Below the pieces are notes generated by a model. The model had not been told where the DNA came from. It made no database searches and saw nothing but the letters and a program-made list of their open reading frames with translations. Below, in pieces: positions 41,319-51,957 of a stretch of 64,000 nucleotides of DNA. The position numbers and the translations under genes were made by a program. The stretch is from Bedellia somnulentella. Taxonomy: Eukaryota; Arthropoda; Insecta; Lepidoptera; Bedelliidae. The stretch's first letter is position 1; each line of letters opens with the position of its first letter. Where the stretch lies: the NCBI GenBank assembly GCA_963576735.1, contig OY755187.1, positions 12,710,001-12,774,000 on the forward strand, written 5' to 3'.

Positions 41319-41937
41319 AGCTGACTACTACTAACATATTTTAAAAATTAATTTATTAAGAAATGTTTTTGATGTATTTTACTAAATCAATATTTTACTT
41401 ACTTACACACTAACTTAATACTAACTCAGTACTACCGATACTTTAGAAAAGTAATAACGAGAGAATAAGAAAGCTGGTAACATCAAAAACCACGGAAATT
41501 GTTAATATTCTGAAAACATTCTAGCCACATATTTTCGCATAAACTTCGAGAGCTAAATGTACGTTAAAATATTTGTGAGCTCCCTTTGAAACATTGTATA
41601 ATGGATAGTTGAAAGTTTCGGGCTATAAATTAATGTTCCTGACTTATTATCTTTTGTTTTCAGGTCAGGCTCGGATTATGAATAAACACGGATATTTTCC
41701 TTATTACCCTGACTCTGTATCTAAATGTGCTGTTAAAGCCACGGGCGAGAGTTAGAAAATATATTCGACTATTAATTTTAATTTATACATATTAAAGCAC
41801 CCTTGTCTACCCTTCTCCAATTGAGTTGAACATCGTGTAAATGCATTCACTTTTTTTTCTTGAACAAAATCTTAGCCATTTTGAACGACATCCATGTTCA
41901 TTTGTTTGTGTGAATAATACGAATATTTGGGTCTCAG
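41319..41937. other. No gene seen
   Basis: AT-rich, nothing supportable. Confidence 0.3.
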
Positions 41938-42190
41938 TTTTTCAATAGCTTAGAAAAGCACAATCCTACTTCTTTCTGTTGGTAAAGAGTAAGTAAGGGT
42001 ATAGGGTTTTTTAAGTGTTTGTAGGGAAATGTAGCTCAAGACCTACCACCATTTATCTTTTATTTATTTTAATGTTTTCACTATGAAACTTTCGAAACTT
42101 TTCTAATATTTCAAAAGTCTAATTTTGAAAGTCAGGCTACCCCCAATGGAATGGGAATTATAACAGTGGGTGTAAATATCTATGTACATA
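41938..42190 (+). mobile_element. SINE-B, degenerate
   Basis: Weak alignment: AGCTTAGAAAAGCACAATCC, GTAAGTAAGGGTATAGG and CAGGCTACCCCCAATGG. Confidence 0.4.
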
Positions 42191-43062
42191 TATTATCTTA
42201 TTTATATTATTGTTTTATTATGAGAACGTTCTATGGCTCTAACCGGGTCTGTGTGATATGTCCATATATTATAATTTATATAAAATTTAACTCCGTTAAT
42301 CAATAACGTCATTTGGCATAGCTGCCGCAAACTAAGACAATTAATTTCGCTAAAATATCAAACATCTCGTATTAATTTCATAAATGCCAGTTATGAAATA
42401 AAATAATAAGCAAACTTGCTGACAAATATCACAAGTAAAAGTGTGGTTTAGTCCAATAAGGATTATGACTTTCATTAATATATAGTCACTTCCTTTTCCT
42501 TAAATTCGTTGATTTTGAATACTAAAATATTTAAAATGAATTTTCTTCATAAAGTATAAGTGACAAGAAGAAGAAGAGAAGGTAATTGGTATTTCTTAGA
42601 AATTGTTTTAGTAATCAAACATCTTGTTCTATAAATGTTAGTCGATCAGTTCACGTCTCAATAAGCTGTTCCTAATCGTCTTTTCAGTAACTGCCTCTTT
42701 AATCTAGCAATTCGAAGCGTCGACGTTATCGTTTACGTAATTAGCTACATTTCTAGTCTAGCAATTTATTTGAGCTTATTACGTTCATACTTACGCACAA
42801 ATAACTCTTGAAGGCTAGCAACTAGATATTGTCAATTAATATGATCCATTCAATAAGAAATAATTTGTAAATATAGACGTAGTTCGTAGAATAATTTCGT
42901 AAAATATCCGAAGTAAGTAAAATAATAAGTTGTTGTTGCTAAGTCATTTTAATACATTTACCTTACTTTTCAAATATTGTTTTATTTTACTACTACTAAA
43001 TCAACCTGGCTTTGCACGGGTTAGTATATGTAAAAGCATGTATGCGAGATAAAATCGTCTAG
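42191..43062. other. No gene seen (about 870 bp)
   Basis: AT-rich. No coding or RNA signal. Confidence 0.3.
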
Positions 43063-43244
43063 AGAGCTTATTCCATTACACTTTGTCGTTGCTGAATTCA
43101 GACGTCCTTCGAAGTGACTGCCGCAGACGCTTGTTATTCCACTACACAAATTTCAGTTCTAGCGTTCTGAACGTTATTCCACTAGTCTGAATTCAGATTT
43201 TGTGGCTTTCAGACGTCTTCATTTAGACAAATGGAATAAGCTCT
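43063..43244. mobile_element. MITE-like element, 182 bp, 14-bp perfect terminal inverted repeats
   Basis: AGAGCTTATTCCAT (43063-43076) is the exact complement of ATGGAATAAGCTCT (43231-43244). Inside, TTATTCCACTA-type words and GAATTCAGACGTC/GACGTCTGAA-type words repeat. I see no clear target duplication (a TTAA lies on the right side only). Confidence 0.6.
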
Positions 43245-43248
43245 TAAG

Positions 43249-43440
43249 CAATACATACATACACTCACGGCTATAAAAATTCAGAAGGGGGTATCGAGAG
43301 CTTTTTGATTTGAAATTCCTCAGCCACTTTTGGAAGTTGAGTGGGGAACAGATGGAATAATAAAGGATGGTGGGACGGTTGGTAATAGGTCCCTCACCAC
43401 ATCGCCCAAAAACACTTAAAATTTTTAATCTAAACGTTAC
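43249..43440 (-). mobile_element. SINE-B, 5'-truncated, diverged
   Basis: (CATA)n tail, ACTCACGGCTATAAAAATTC, CCTCAGCCACTTTTGGAAGT and CATCGCCCAAAAACACTT. The 5' half is missing. Confidence 0.7.
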
Positions 43441-43914
43441 CTTTTACGTTAATTAAAATTATTTTCTTTAATACTTCACTTCCAAGAATAGGGAGCGTAT
43501 GAATATTCAGCTTTCAGCGTGGGCGTTGTGTGATGAGGAGGTTATGAAGGGTGAATATTAAATAGATGAAATCTCTTTTGCTCACAAAATGATTTTATGA
43601 GGTAAATGTTATCACAAGTTTGGATATTATGGGAAAAACAACAACTAAATAGTAAAGAGAAGTATTTAAAATTTCACGGTTAGGCTAACACGTCGGGTAG
43701 TTCCTTTTTTAGAACCAAAAATTAAATATTAATCACGGTGGTTCTCAAACTTAGACTAGAAATCTTCTTCATGCTTTGTTTCACGTAAAAACACTGATCC
43801 TGGCTTCCCAGTTTTGATTTTTCAGAGTACCCTTTTTCTCGTATATAAAATAGTATTCATAAATTATAGTTCTTTTAAGTCGTAATAATCCAAAATGACA
43901 CATATACGTAATAT
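43441..43914. other. No gene seen
   Basis: AT-rich, nothing supportable. Confidence 0.3.
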
Positions 43915-44050
43915 ACTAATAAATAAAGGATAACTAAAGGATAGAAAAATTTTGACACCGGGGGGGTCGAAGCCGCGACCTCCGGGTATACGCTTTTTTC
44001 TTTCCTGTATTTATTAGTAATAATCCCCACATGAGGTTATCATGAACAAA
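43915..44050 (-). mobile_element. tRNA-headed foldback element, internally deleted
   Basis: Left end TAATAAATAAAGGATAAC and AGAAAAATTTTGACACC, a Box B-like GGTCGAAGCCGCGACC, then the right end TTTCCTGTATTTATTAG and ATCCCCACATGAGGTTATC. Compared with 51715-51957 the Box A half is deleted. Confidence 0.6.
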
Positions 44051-44074
44051 AACATTCATAACATATTCATATTT

Positions 44075-44290
44075 TAAAAGCTATAAATACCAAAAACGTA
44101 GTAAGAGCTTAAGATTGAGCAATATCTCAGCCAGTTTTGGAAGTTTAATGGGGAAAGAATTGTAAAATAAAAGAACGTTGATGAGTCTAAGATCACAACA
44201 GCCTCCGTCAGTAAAAAGCCCTGAGCCCTAAATCGCCTCTTACTACACCCACGGGGAATAAAAGGCTAGTGATAATTCTAAACTCACACT
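44075..44290 (-). mobile_element. SINE-B, degenerate
   Basis: CAGCCAGTTTTGGAAGTTTA, AATCGCCTCTTACTACACCC and TAATTCTAAACTCACACTAC match in order. Confidence 0.5.
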
Positions 44291-44762
44291 ACACCGAACA
44301 TCGAAAAAGTTATGTAGCTCAAGCATGAAAATACGTTCCATCGATCATAGTCAAAATGTCTTTGTTGTGTCAAATGTCTCCTACATATAAGAATGACGCG
44401 AAGAAAAGGACAATTCTGCAAAATTTTTCGTTTTTCGTAAGTACTCTATATACTTTCTTATAAGTTTTTTAGTACTGTACTATTTATTTTCTTATAAGAT
44501 GTATTTTTTTTAAACACACGTTCAGTTGGAATAAATAGTTATTCTAGAATTGTAGCTAATTGGACAAACGATAAAAAATATGGCTTTTGCCAATTTTTTT
44601 TTATGACGATGAAAAGAGGTTTTTTTCTTATACGGCAGTTTGAATTGTTTATTACTTTTCAATATAATTTGGGATTAAACCGTGTGATTTATCCATATGC
44701 ACATTATTCTTTGTGTTACTCGTAACTGAGAATTACACAAAATGGTTCAAAGACTACGGTAC
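44291..44762. other. No gene seen
   Basis: AT-rich, nothing supportable. Confidence 0.3.
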
Positions 44763-44850
44763 GGTATAGTGTCGACTTCGAATAGCACTAACCCATTTCT
44801 CTCTGCGGGTGTCGTTTAGGGGCTATCAAAGTGATAATTGGGCAATATGG
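44763..44850 (+). mobile_element. SINE-B, 5' remnant
   Basis: TATAGTGTCGACTTCGAATA and CTCTCTGCGGGTGTCGTTTA match the 5' region. Confidence 0.45.
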
Positions 44851-45462
44851 CATACCTTAATTTCAAAATTACTATGCAGGACTACTTAAGAAGGGTTATC
44901 GATAAGTAATTTACAAGCCCACTTGTTTACGTTATTTACAATAAAACACATCTTTTAATCCCTCTGTCGGTTGTGGAACGTGACAAAAATTTTAACATGC
45001 AACTGGCATTTATCGTTTTGAAAGACTTTATCACGTCTATAAAATAAAAACTGTGAAAACCATTTTAAAAATATAGGAACACTGAAAAATAACTACAGTT
45101 TAGCGAAATACAGGCCCAGAAAGAGACAGGGGATTAGTAATAGTGTGGTGACTGTTGGCCCAGAAAACGAAGACTATTGAAACGGCAATCGATACCAGAT
45201 GCTCCATTTTGTTCTCGCCAACACATATCAGCGAACAAATAAAGTCTCAATAGGTTTGTCGTTTCCCGTTATGTGAAGACATTCCTTTCAGGATGTAAGG
45301 GCTGCCAAAAGATATGTTTTGCGGACGATTTGTTCAAGTGTAGGAAATATACTTGATGTTATTTATGTGGATAGGAGAATAAAGTGGTTTATGTTACTGT
45401 TTCCGTGGTATCAAATACACGCGCGAATAAGACATGTTTGTAGCGTTAATATATACATATTT
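44851..45462. other. No gene seen
   Basis: A GC-moderate part at 45110-45330 has no open frame or family match that I can support. Confidence 0.3.
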
Positions 45463-45803
45463 GTAGCTGAAGAACACCGATTACCGTGCAAGTGACTAGT
45501 GTTCAAATCCCGGGTCGGGATTACACCAATTTGTCTTTTCTAAAGACATATGTGTGGTTAATTTATCATGGTTGTTAACGGTGAGGGAAAACATCGTGAG
45601 GAAACCCACATGGCTGAGTTGTACTTAGTCATGTGACAGTGTAAACGTACAAAACGTGAACGTGAATACACTGTCCATGCAAAACGTGGGTACTCTGAAC
45701 CAGGTGACAAAGTCACGTGATGTTCAGAAGTATTAGTACCTCTGCCAACCCCTTCGGGGATATTCGGCGTGAACGTTTATGTTATGTTATGTTATGTTAT
45801 GTT
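45463..45803 (+). mobile_element. SINE-A with intact (TTATG)n tail
   Basis: Box B-like GTTCAAATCCCGGGTCGGG, the body (GTGAGGAAACCCACATGGCT), a clean 3' hairpin CCCCTTCGGGG, then CGGCGTGAACG and about five TTATG units (45775-45803). Box A is damaged. Confidence 0.85.
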
Positions 45804-45804
45804 G

Positions 45805-45960
45805 TAGCTGTGTAGCACATTTCTTCCCGTGGGTGTCATAAGAAGCGACTTAAGAGTTTTGGAGCTTGGAGCTTGGGGTTTTAAGTGATTGAACAATATT
45901 GCTGGAGACGCATTACCAACCGTCCTTTATTTTGCTCTCTCGTCCCCGTGCAAATGCACA
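45805..45960 (+). mobile_element. SINE-B, 3'-truncated, diverged
   Basis: It starts AGCTGTGTAG right after the SINE-A tail, lacks part of the 5' words, and runs to the CATTACCAACCGTCCTTTAT block. Confidence 0.55.
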
Positions 45961-46849
45961 TGTTTTTTTTTGTGAAACCGAGTCATAAATAATAAATAAT
46001 TCTTTAAGCAGTCATAGCACCAACAGAAATAGATTATCTGGACAAAAAACCTATCTAATTATCACGGTTTGTAGGGATACAGCTTTTTCACAGACAAGAC
46101 AGACATCGACATCTTAATAATAATTCATAGTCAGTATATTCAATTATTCAGACATTCATAATAATTGTTTCTGCAACAAAACCGTAAAAAGATCTTCAGT
46201 CGAATAGAAAATACTCCAACTTTAAAGACTGTCCAAAATATAAGGTGTTTAATAAATCATTTTTATGCTATTGAAACTTGCATGGCTCTTTTGTTCAGCT
46301 ATTAAAGTAACATACCATAATATACGATAAATATACCCTTATTGCTGAGTTAGGGTTACAGCCCTAAAAGTAAGTGTCCTTTCATTATAGCTCATGTAAA
46401 AGTCGTTTTTCACATACGATATGGTTTTTTAAGGGCTTTTCCATCTCCTTTTATGTATTTGCGTTGCTTGTAATAGGCCATAAATATAAAAATGGTGCTG
46501 CTTAAAAATCTTTATATATATGGGTATAATAAATTCGGGTCGATTGCATGTGTAACATGATTCACTGCGAGCCGAAAATCTAAATTTGGAAGTCGAAATA
46601 CTCGTACGCGATGTAGAAAATATTATATATCTACTCACGAAATATTCTAAGTCGGTTGCCAACTAAAGCCTTAAAAATATGTATAGTATAATTTAAAATT
46701 TATTATTAATCAATAAGATGAAATGTGTTAATATATTTATATGATTGATGACCCTTGAAAGAGAGTAGGAAAAGTATTGTAAGATGAAACTTCATCAACA
46801 ATCACTTAATAAGCCCCAAAACACAAAGTTGCCTGCAGTTATAGTTATA
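45961..46849. other. No gene seen (about 890 bp)
   Basis: A 77-codon frame (46429-46662, -) is Ser/Arg-rich without a motif. Not called. Confidence 0.3.
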
Positions 46850-46915
46850 ACTACATACATACATACGGCTATTAATTCCTAAAAGGGGTAGCCAGAGCTA
46901 AGGAATTAAAATAAT
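46850..46915 (-). mobile_element. SINE-B, 3' fragment
   Basis: (CATA)n tail, CGGCTATTAATTCCTAAAAG and GGGTAGCCAGAGCTAAGGAA, then it breaks. Confidence 0.65.
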
Positions 46916-47386
46916 TTTAAAAAGAAAAGAATTGAAAAAAATTATTTAAGCTCTAAATTTTAAGCTAAAGAATTTTTAATAAAGAATTATTATTTAGAAT
47001 AACATTTTGTCAGAATTTTACTACCTTTTTACGAACTCTGTCAGATGACTAAGTGCCATCTCAGACATACGAGTTTTTACGATGTTTTTATCGATGTTAC
47101 CCGAGGGATACCCCTTTTTTGAGATTTTTTGCCGTGAGTATACGAATGTATAAATATATGTACATGAATATACAAAAAGGTAGCTTTTTTAGGGTATCAA
47201 CCCACGCCTATTATATCTACTTCTCATTTTATTTACCCTTAATGTAATGTACATTAATGTAATGTTTGAATGTTGAAATTGAACTATTACGCATATCAAA
47301 AACATCCGAGATAGAATTTCACTGCCAACAATAATTAACAAGCCACAAATTCCACTACGTAACTATTTCCCTTTTGTTAGAATAAT
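46916..47386. other. No gene seen
   Basis: AT-rich. GCCGTGAGTATACGAATGTA near 47131 may be a SINE-B tail remnant. Confidence 0.3.
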
Positions 47387-47398
47387 ACTAATTAGTAA

Positions 47399-47673
47399 GA
47401 CCGGAGTGGAGGACTTTGGTTCATACCAAAGTCCGTGACTTTGAAATTCTTCGGCGCGCTGAGAGTGATGCCAAACGCGACGAATTAAAAGCCCGACCAC
47501 CTGCGCTAATAATCTATAATTATAATAATGGGGTTCTCACATGCCCGCAGTGTGCGAGGATCTTCACAAAGAAGATTGGCTATGTCAGCCACATGCGAGC
47601 CCACGACCGGCGTCCATAGAGGACACGTTGAAGCGGTCGCCGTGACCGAAATCGGTTGGACCACATCATCATC
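47399..47673 (+). mobile_element. 3' end of another LINE family with zinc-finger C terminus, 12-bp TSD
   Basis: Flanked by the perfect direct repeat ACTAATTAGTAA at 47387-47398 and 47674-47685. The 275-bp insert encodes, to a TAG after 47616, a C2H2 finger (CPQCARIFTKKIGYVSHMRAH). It then has a short 3' UTR ending in (ATC)n. C-terminal fingers with this spacing and the ATC tail are typical of a LINE family common in insects. It is 5'-truncated and has no catalytic domain. Confidence 0.85.
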
Positions 47674-47821
47674 ACTAATTAGTAACTGAGGAATGAGATG
47701 TGTTGAACTAGGATTATCAAGATAGAGTTGTATTATACGATCTTTGACTTTCACGCTTATTCAAATGTAATCAAAGTTATTCATCAATCAACATGAGATA
47801 CCAAAACGCTTACATACTAAA

Positions 47822-48057
47822 ATAACATAAACATAACATAAACGTTCACGCCGTTTATCCCCGAAGGGGTTGGCAGAGGTACCAATACTCCTGAACTCAC
47901 ATGGCAAGCGCCATCTAGTTTCCAGAGAAGTTACCCACGTTTTGCTTAGACAGTGTACTCACGTGATAGGGGGCAGGCCTATCGCCGTTTTTGAACGAAT
48001 ACACTGTCACATGACTAAGTACAACTCAGCCATGTGGGTTTCCTCACGATGTTTTAC
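47822..48057 (-). mobile_element. SINE-A, 3' two thirds
   Basis: (CATAA)n tail on +, AACGTTCACGCCG, CCCCGAAGGGG, GCCATCTAGTTTCCAGAG, GATAGGGGGCAGGCCTATCG and TGTGGGTTTCCTCACGATG. The head is missing. Confidence 0.8.
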
Positions 48058-48164
48058 GAATACTAAAATAAGAACAACATAAGAAATTACAATGTAATTT
48101 GTGTTAATTTTCTTCAAATTCATATAAAACAATACATTTATTTACGGTTCTAAATCCAACTAAA

Positions 48165-48396
48165 CTGCTGTGTAGTGTCGGCTTAGGCTGCTGTAAGGGG
48201 TGGCAAAGGGTATTGGGGGCTTTTAAGGGATTTTTGGGCGATGACGTTGGAGACCCATAACCAACAACCTTTTTTTTACCATCTTTTCCCCCCTTAACTT
48301 TCCAAAAATGGCTGATGAGTTCCTAATTCCTTAGCTCTGGCTACCTCTTCTCGGGATTAATAGCCGTAAGTATATGTATGTATGTACGTATGTTCT
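48165..48396 (+). mobile_element. SINE-B with 5' internal deletion
   Basis: CTGCTGTGTAGTGTCGGCTT, a deletion of about 30 nt, then GGTATTGGGGG to the GCCGTAAGTATATGTATG tail. Confidence 0.8.
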
Positions 48397-48479
48397 AAGT
48401 CCAAGGAAAAATTTTGTTCGTTTGTCATTACATATTCAATTACCAAAATACCTGGCGATCAATTAGATTAAGTAAAAAT

Positions 48480-48722
48480 TGCCGTGTAGTTTCGGCTTAG
48501 AACAACACTACCCCATTTCTACCCGTGGTCGATCGTAAGAGGCGTCTAAGGGTATAGGGGCTTTTTAAGTGATTTTTGGGCGATGTGGTTGGAGACCCGT
48601 CACCAAAAACATTTATTATTATCATCTTTTCACGAATCAACTTCCAAAAGTGGCTGAAGAATTTGTAATTCCAAAGCTCTGGCTACCCCGTTAAGGGATT
48701 TATAGCCGCGAGTATGTATGTA
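48480..48722 (+). mobile_element. SINE-B, full length
   Basis: GCCGTGTAGTTTCGGCTTAG to GCCGCGAGTATGTATG. It carries the CTACCCGTGGTCGATCGTAA variant, intermediate between the two 5' subfamilies. Confidence 0.85.
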
Positions 48723-48859
48723 AAAAATTTAGGTTTTTTAGTAAAAATCTTAAAAGTTATGAATAAAGATCGTGGTTAGAAAACTTCAGTAAATCCATAT
48801 TTCCCAAACCAAGAATACCAGTCGTCTTTATTTCAATAGTTGTAAGATAAAAACTAATT

Positions 48860-49192
48860 CATATTCATATTCTTACGCCGTTAGTTCCCATTGGGGTAGG
48901 CAGAGACTATCGATCGCCACTTTGTACGATCATGGAAAACCTCTCTAGCTTCATTCACATCCATCAATCTTTTCATACATGCTCTTTTATTCTTCGTACT
49001 TCGGACACCTGCCTTTTTGAGCACATTTTCTATTTGATATAAATGTGTCCTCCGAGGTCATCCTCTTCTAACATTGCCTTCCACATTGGCTCGATAGATC
49101 TCTTTCACCACTTTACTGTCATCCATCCTCTCTATATGCCCAAACCATCTCAACATTCCTTTTTCTATCTTTCTTACAATATCATCTTTTAC
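48860..49192 (-). mobile_element. RTE-like LINE, 333-bp 3' insertion, 7-bp TSD
   Basis: Flanked by ACTAATT at 48853-48859 and 49193-49199. It has an intact 3' hairpin region (CCCATTGGGG on +) and a short tail. The 5' break is close to that of the 21885-22215 copy. Confidence 0.82.
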
Positions 49193-49470
49193 ACTAATTA
49201 AATTTAATTGCTCAATGAGTTATTAAAAAGTTTATTTCTAGATATCAGTTTTCTCTAAAGTTCACAAAGAGCTGTCTGCACGCCACCAACATTGTGCGGC
49301 TTCCCGAAGGCTATTCTCTGGTTAATTTACATGATAGCTGCCTTCTGACATTACGCTGTCCGCCGAATGGGTTCCATTATTAATATTAGCCTCAATAGAC
49401 TACTGTAAATGAAAATGCCGCAGTCCTTCAGATTTTATTAGTACTTCTTTTACTTATCTTCGTTTTAATA

Positions 49471-49660
49471 TCGTGTAGTGCTGGTTTGGAATGTCTACTT
49501 ATTTTAAATGGAAATTTGGGCGATGCAGTTGGAGACCCATAACCAACGATACTTTATTCTTACCATTTGTCCCCTATCAACTCCTAAATGTGGTTAGAGA
49601 GATTCTAGCTATGAAGCTCTGGCTACCCCTTTTGGGATTTATGGCCGTATATGTATTTTT
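49471..49660 (+). mobile_element. SINE-B with a large 5' deletion, diverged
   Basis: GTGTAGTGCTGGTTTGGAAT, then directly ATTTGGGCGATGCAGTTGGA, to GGCTACCCCTTTTGGGATTT and GGCCGTATATG. Confidence 0.65.
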
Positions 49661-50118
49661 TCTTTTACTTGACTGTAGTTTCGAAATGTATAAAAAATAA
49701 ATTACATGAATTTTATCGAAGAGAAAAAGGTTAAATTATTTCTGAGTAAAAACTTGAGTTAACTCACATCTAAAGAGATCTCTATATATGTGTACTTAAA
49801 ATATATATTTTTCCTAGAATGCAAATTGAAACTGTAATTTTGCCCAACCTGAGCAAATATCTCTGGCTTGTTTAATTTGGATGTTAATTTCGAGAAAAAG
49901 GGACAACATCAAAGGGAGTTGAAATTCTTCTAAAAATATGCTATCAAAGTTCATAACGTAGTTATTTGGAATGGAGCTCTTTTGCATTGCAGAGACTATT
50001 GTTCCATCCTTTTAACTAAATGTTTAGTTTTATTACCCTTTTTAATGAGATTCAATATGAATTCTGCTTTATTCTTTGTAGATAATTAATTATACCTTAT
50101 ATTTTAAATAAAAATTAT
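49661..50118. other. No gene seen
   Basis: AT-rich, nothing supportable. Confidence 0.3.
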
Positions 50119-50132
50119 GTTGGCCGTAAATG

Positions 50133-50268
50133 AGAAATATTTTATTGGATAATTCAAATAAATTTACATATGCAATTTACAACTTACTTACTAATATTTA
50201 CAAGTCACAATACGCGCCCCGTGTCATATCTGGTGTAAAAGTGCCTAGCACGCTTGCAGCATTGCCAC
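50133..50268 (-). mobile_element. Short retroposed fragment, 136 bp, 14-bp direct repeats
   Basis: Flanked by GTTGGCCGTAAATG at 50119-50132 and 50269-50282. On minus the insert starts GTGGCAATGCTGCAAGCGTG and ends CCAATAAAATATTTCT, that is, with an AATAAA signal near the 3' end. This looks like the 3' end of a transcript inserted by a LINE machinery, though no poly(A) tail remains. Confidence 0.6.
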
Positions 50269-50377
50269 GTTGGCCGTAAATGCTATTTGTGTTCATATTT
50301 CTTTTTAAATTTTTAAATTTTTTTCTTGATTTTTTGCTATGTGACACAAGTTATGACTTGCCGGGGTTTTGTTAGAA

Positions 50378-50540
50378 ACTTCTTAGGTTATTGGGCATTT
50401 AAGTGATTACTGGGCGATACGGCTAGAGACATTTCATCTAGAATTCTTTATTAATACCCCAACTACTTTCCACATTTGTATTGAAAAATTCTATTTATAA
50501 AGCTCAAACTACCCCTCATTAAGGATTTATAGCTAAACTA
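50378..50540 (+). mobile_element. SINE-B, degenerate 3' part
   Basis: TTACTGGGCGATACGGCTAG and AACTACCCCTCATTAAGGAT with a lost tail. Confidence 0.45.
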
Positions 50541-50910
50541 CTATTTCTACATATCTGGGTTTGAAAATATACATAAAACCAAAGTGGATGTGTTGCACTG
50601 AAATAGTAAATATTTTCGACCCACGGCCTCATTTCAAATCCGTCTCCGACACTATATCCAGTGAAGCTTTCAAAAATAACGCGGAACACTTCCGAGCAAA
50701 TAGGTGGCTTTCAATTTGTTCGTCGAGCCAAAGCTGCACTTTAGTAGGAGCAGCGTGATGCTTTTGGTCTATCGGGCCTATCGGGCCTTTTTATCCCAGT
50801 ATGCTATCTTTATAAATGTATCTACCTAAACGGTCAAATTGGTTTAGTGATTGGTGATTTCGTAATTCTCATAACTCTTTATAAAAAAAATCCTGATGGT
50901 TTATGGACGT
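50541..50910. other. No gene seen
   Basis: A CpG-containing part at 50620-50770 includes an 11-bp tandem (ATCGGGCCTAT). A 65-codon frame is not supported further. Confidence 0.3.
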
Positions 50911-51013
50911 AGTTTAGTTTAAATATATATTACATATATATTTAAACTAAACTATGTAATACATATATAATATATTAATATTATATATATATTACATACA
51001 TATAATATATTAT
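50911..51013. repeat. AT-rich palindrome and (TA)n-rich block
   Basis: A 19-bp perfect inverted repeat (AGTTTAGTTTAAATATATA, 50911-50929, and 50935-50953) with a 5-nt loop, then TATA-type simple sequence. It probably grew from a TA microsatellite. Confidence 0.7.
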
Positions 51014-51174
51014 AGTTAATGGATTTATCTGACCTAAATCTTAGTAGGGTTTTTTTTTATTATTATTTTTTTTATTCAAAATTTTGATAATTATTGACTC
51101 AGTAATAAGTGAAAATATGTTTGTTTGTTTGGTTGTTCTAACTTGTTTTTAATTTTCCAAGTTTATATAAATAG

Positions 51175-51370
51175 CTGCTGACGTACTGTCATCACCATGT
51201 AGGGCTCATAATGAAAACCAGTTCTGATTTTGTGTATACTTATACACAAATCAGAAATTACTGATTGTGGGCCCAATTTAGCGAAACCATTTCTTTAAAT
51301 TATTGTATGAATTCTGTATATGTGTGCTAAATAAAAACATTCTTTTCTTTTCTTTCTTTCTTTTCTTTAA
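51175..51370 (+). mobile_element. Probable retroposon 3' end with (TTCTTT)n tail
   Basis: GTAGGGCTCATAATGAAAAC, a hairpin (TGTGTATA/TATACACA), GATTGTGGGCCC, ATTGTATGAATTCTGTATAT and GCTAAATAAAAACATTC, then a (TTCTTT)n run. I recall similar tails from lepidopteran LINEs. No coding part is present. Confidence 0.5.
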
Positions 51371-51714
51371 GCCCTTAAAAGGTCAAATTATCTACCACTA
51401 TCGCAAACGCCATAGAGAAAAATAACACTTCCCAATTATCATTAAAAGACCTTTTGGATCCGAGATTTTTTGAATGGCCCCTACGGGATAATCTACGTAA
51501 TCCTTTTTTATGCAAATCTTAATGTTATATTTGGCTATAAAATATATGATAACCCTATAATTTTAATAGAATATATATAGATATACGTTTTGCCTCTTTT
51601 TTCTTGTATATCTATATATCATTTACTATTATTGTAGAATTTCCATTATTTTTTTACTAATTATGTTGTTTGACTTTTAGGTTCTAGTCAGATATTTGTA
51701 ATAGGCAAAAAAGG
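51371..51714. other. No gene seen
   Basis: AT-rich, with short TATATAGATATAC-type repeats near 51571 and 51610. Confidence 0.3.
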
Positions 51715-51957
51715 AATAAAGAATAAATAAAGGAAAGAAAAATTTTGATACAGGGGGGAATCGAACCCGCGACCTCGGCTATACGCCCCCGTCGCTCTGC
51801 CAATTGAGCTACCGTGTCAATGGCTGCCAGCGCGAAATTCTCACGTTTAAGTAGTGTTTGCGTTTCCTACCTCCGAATTTTTACTAATTCGGATGTTTCT
51901 TTCCTTTATTTATTCTTTATTTATGAGTAATAATCCCCACATGAGGTTTTCATGAAC
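51715..51957 (-). mobile_element. tRNA-headed foldback element
   Basis: A 26-bp perfect inverted repeat (51715-51740 and 51896-51921) flanks a 72-nt tRNA-like module (51747-51818, minus). The module has TAGCTCAATTGGCAGAGC (D-arm, Box A), GGTTCGATTCC (Box B) and a 6-of-7 bp acceptor pairing (GACACGG/CTGTATC). The anticodon stem pairs badly, so it is probably a tRNA-derived repeat and not a working tRNA. Right end ATAATCCCCACATGAGG recurs at 32471 (opposite) and 43915. Confidence 0.65.

Noticed and set aside
50911..51013. Replication origin from the AT-rich palindrome
   Set aside because: A TA-microsatellite origin of the palindrome is simpler and no further signal supports an origin.
51747..51818. 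Functional tRNA gene
   Set aside because: Box A, Box B and acceptor pairing are good, but the anticodon stem does not pair and the module sits inside a repeated foldback element.
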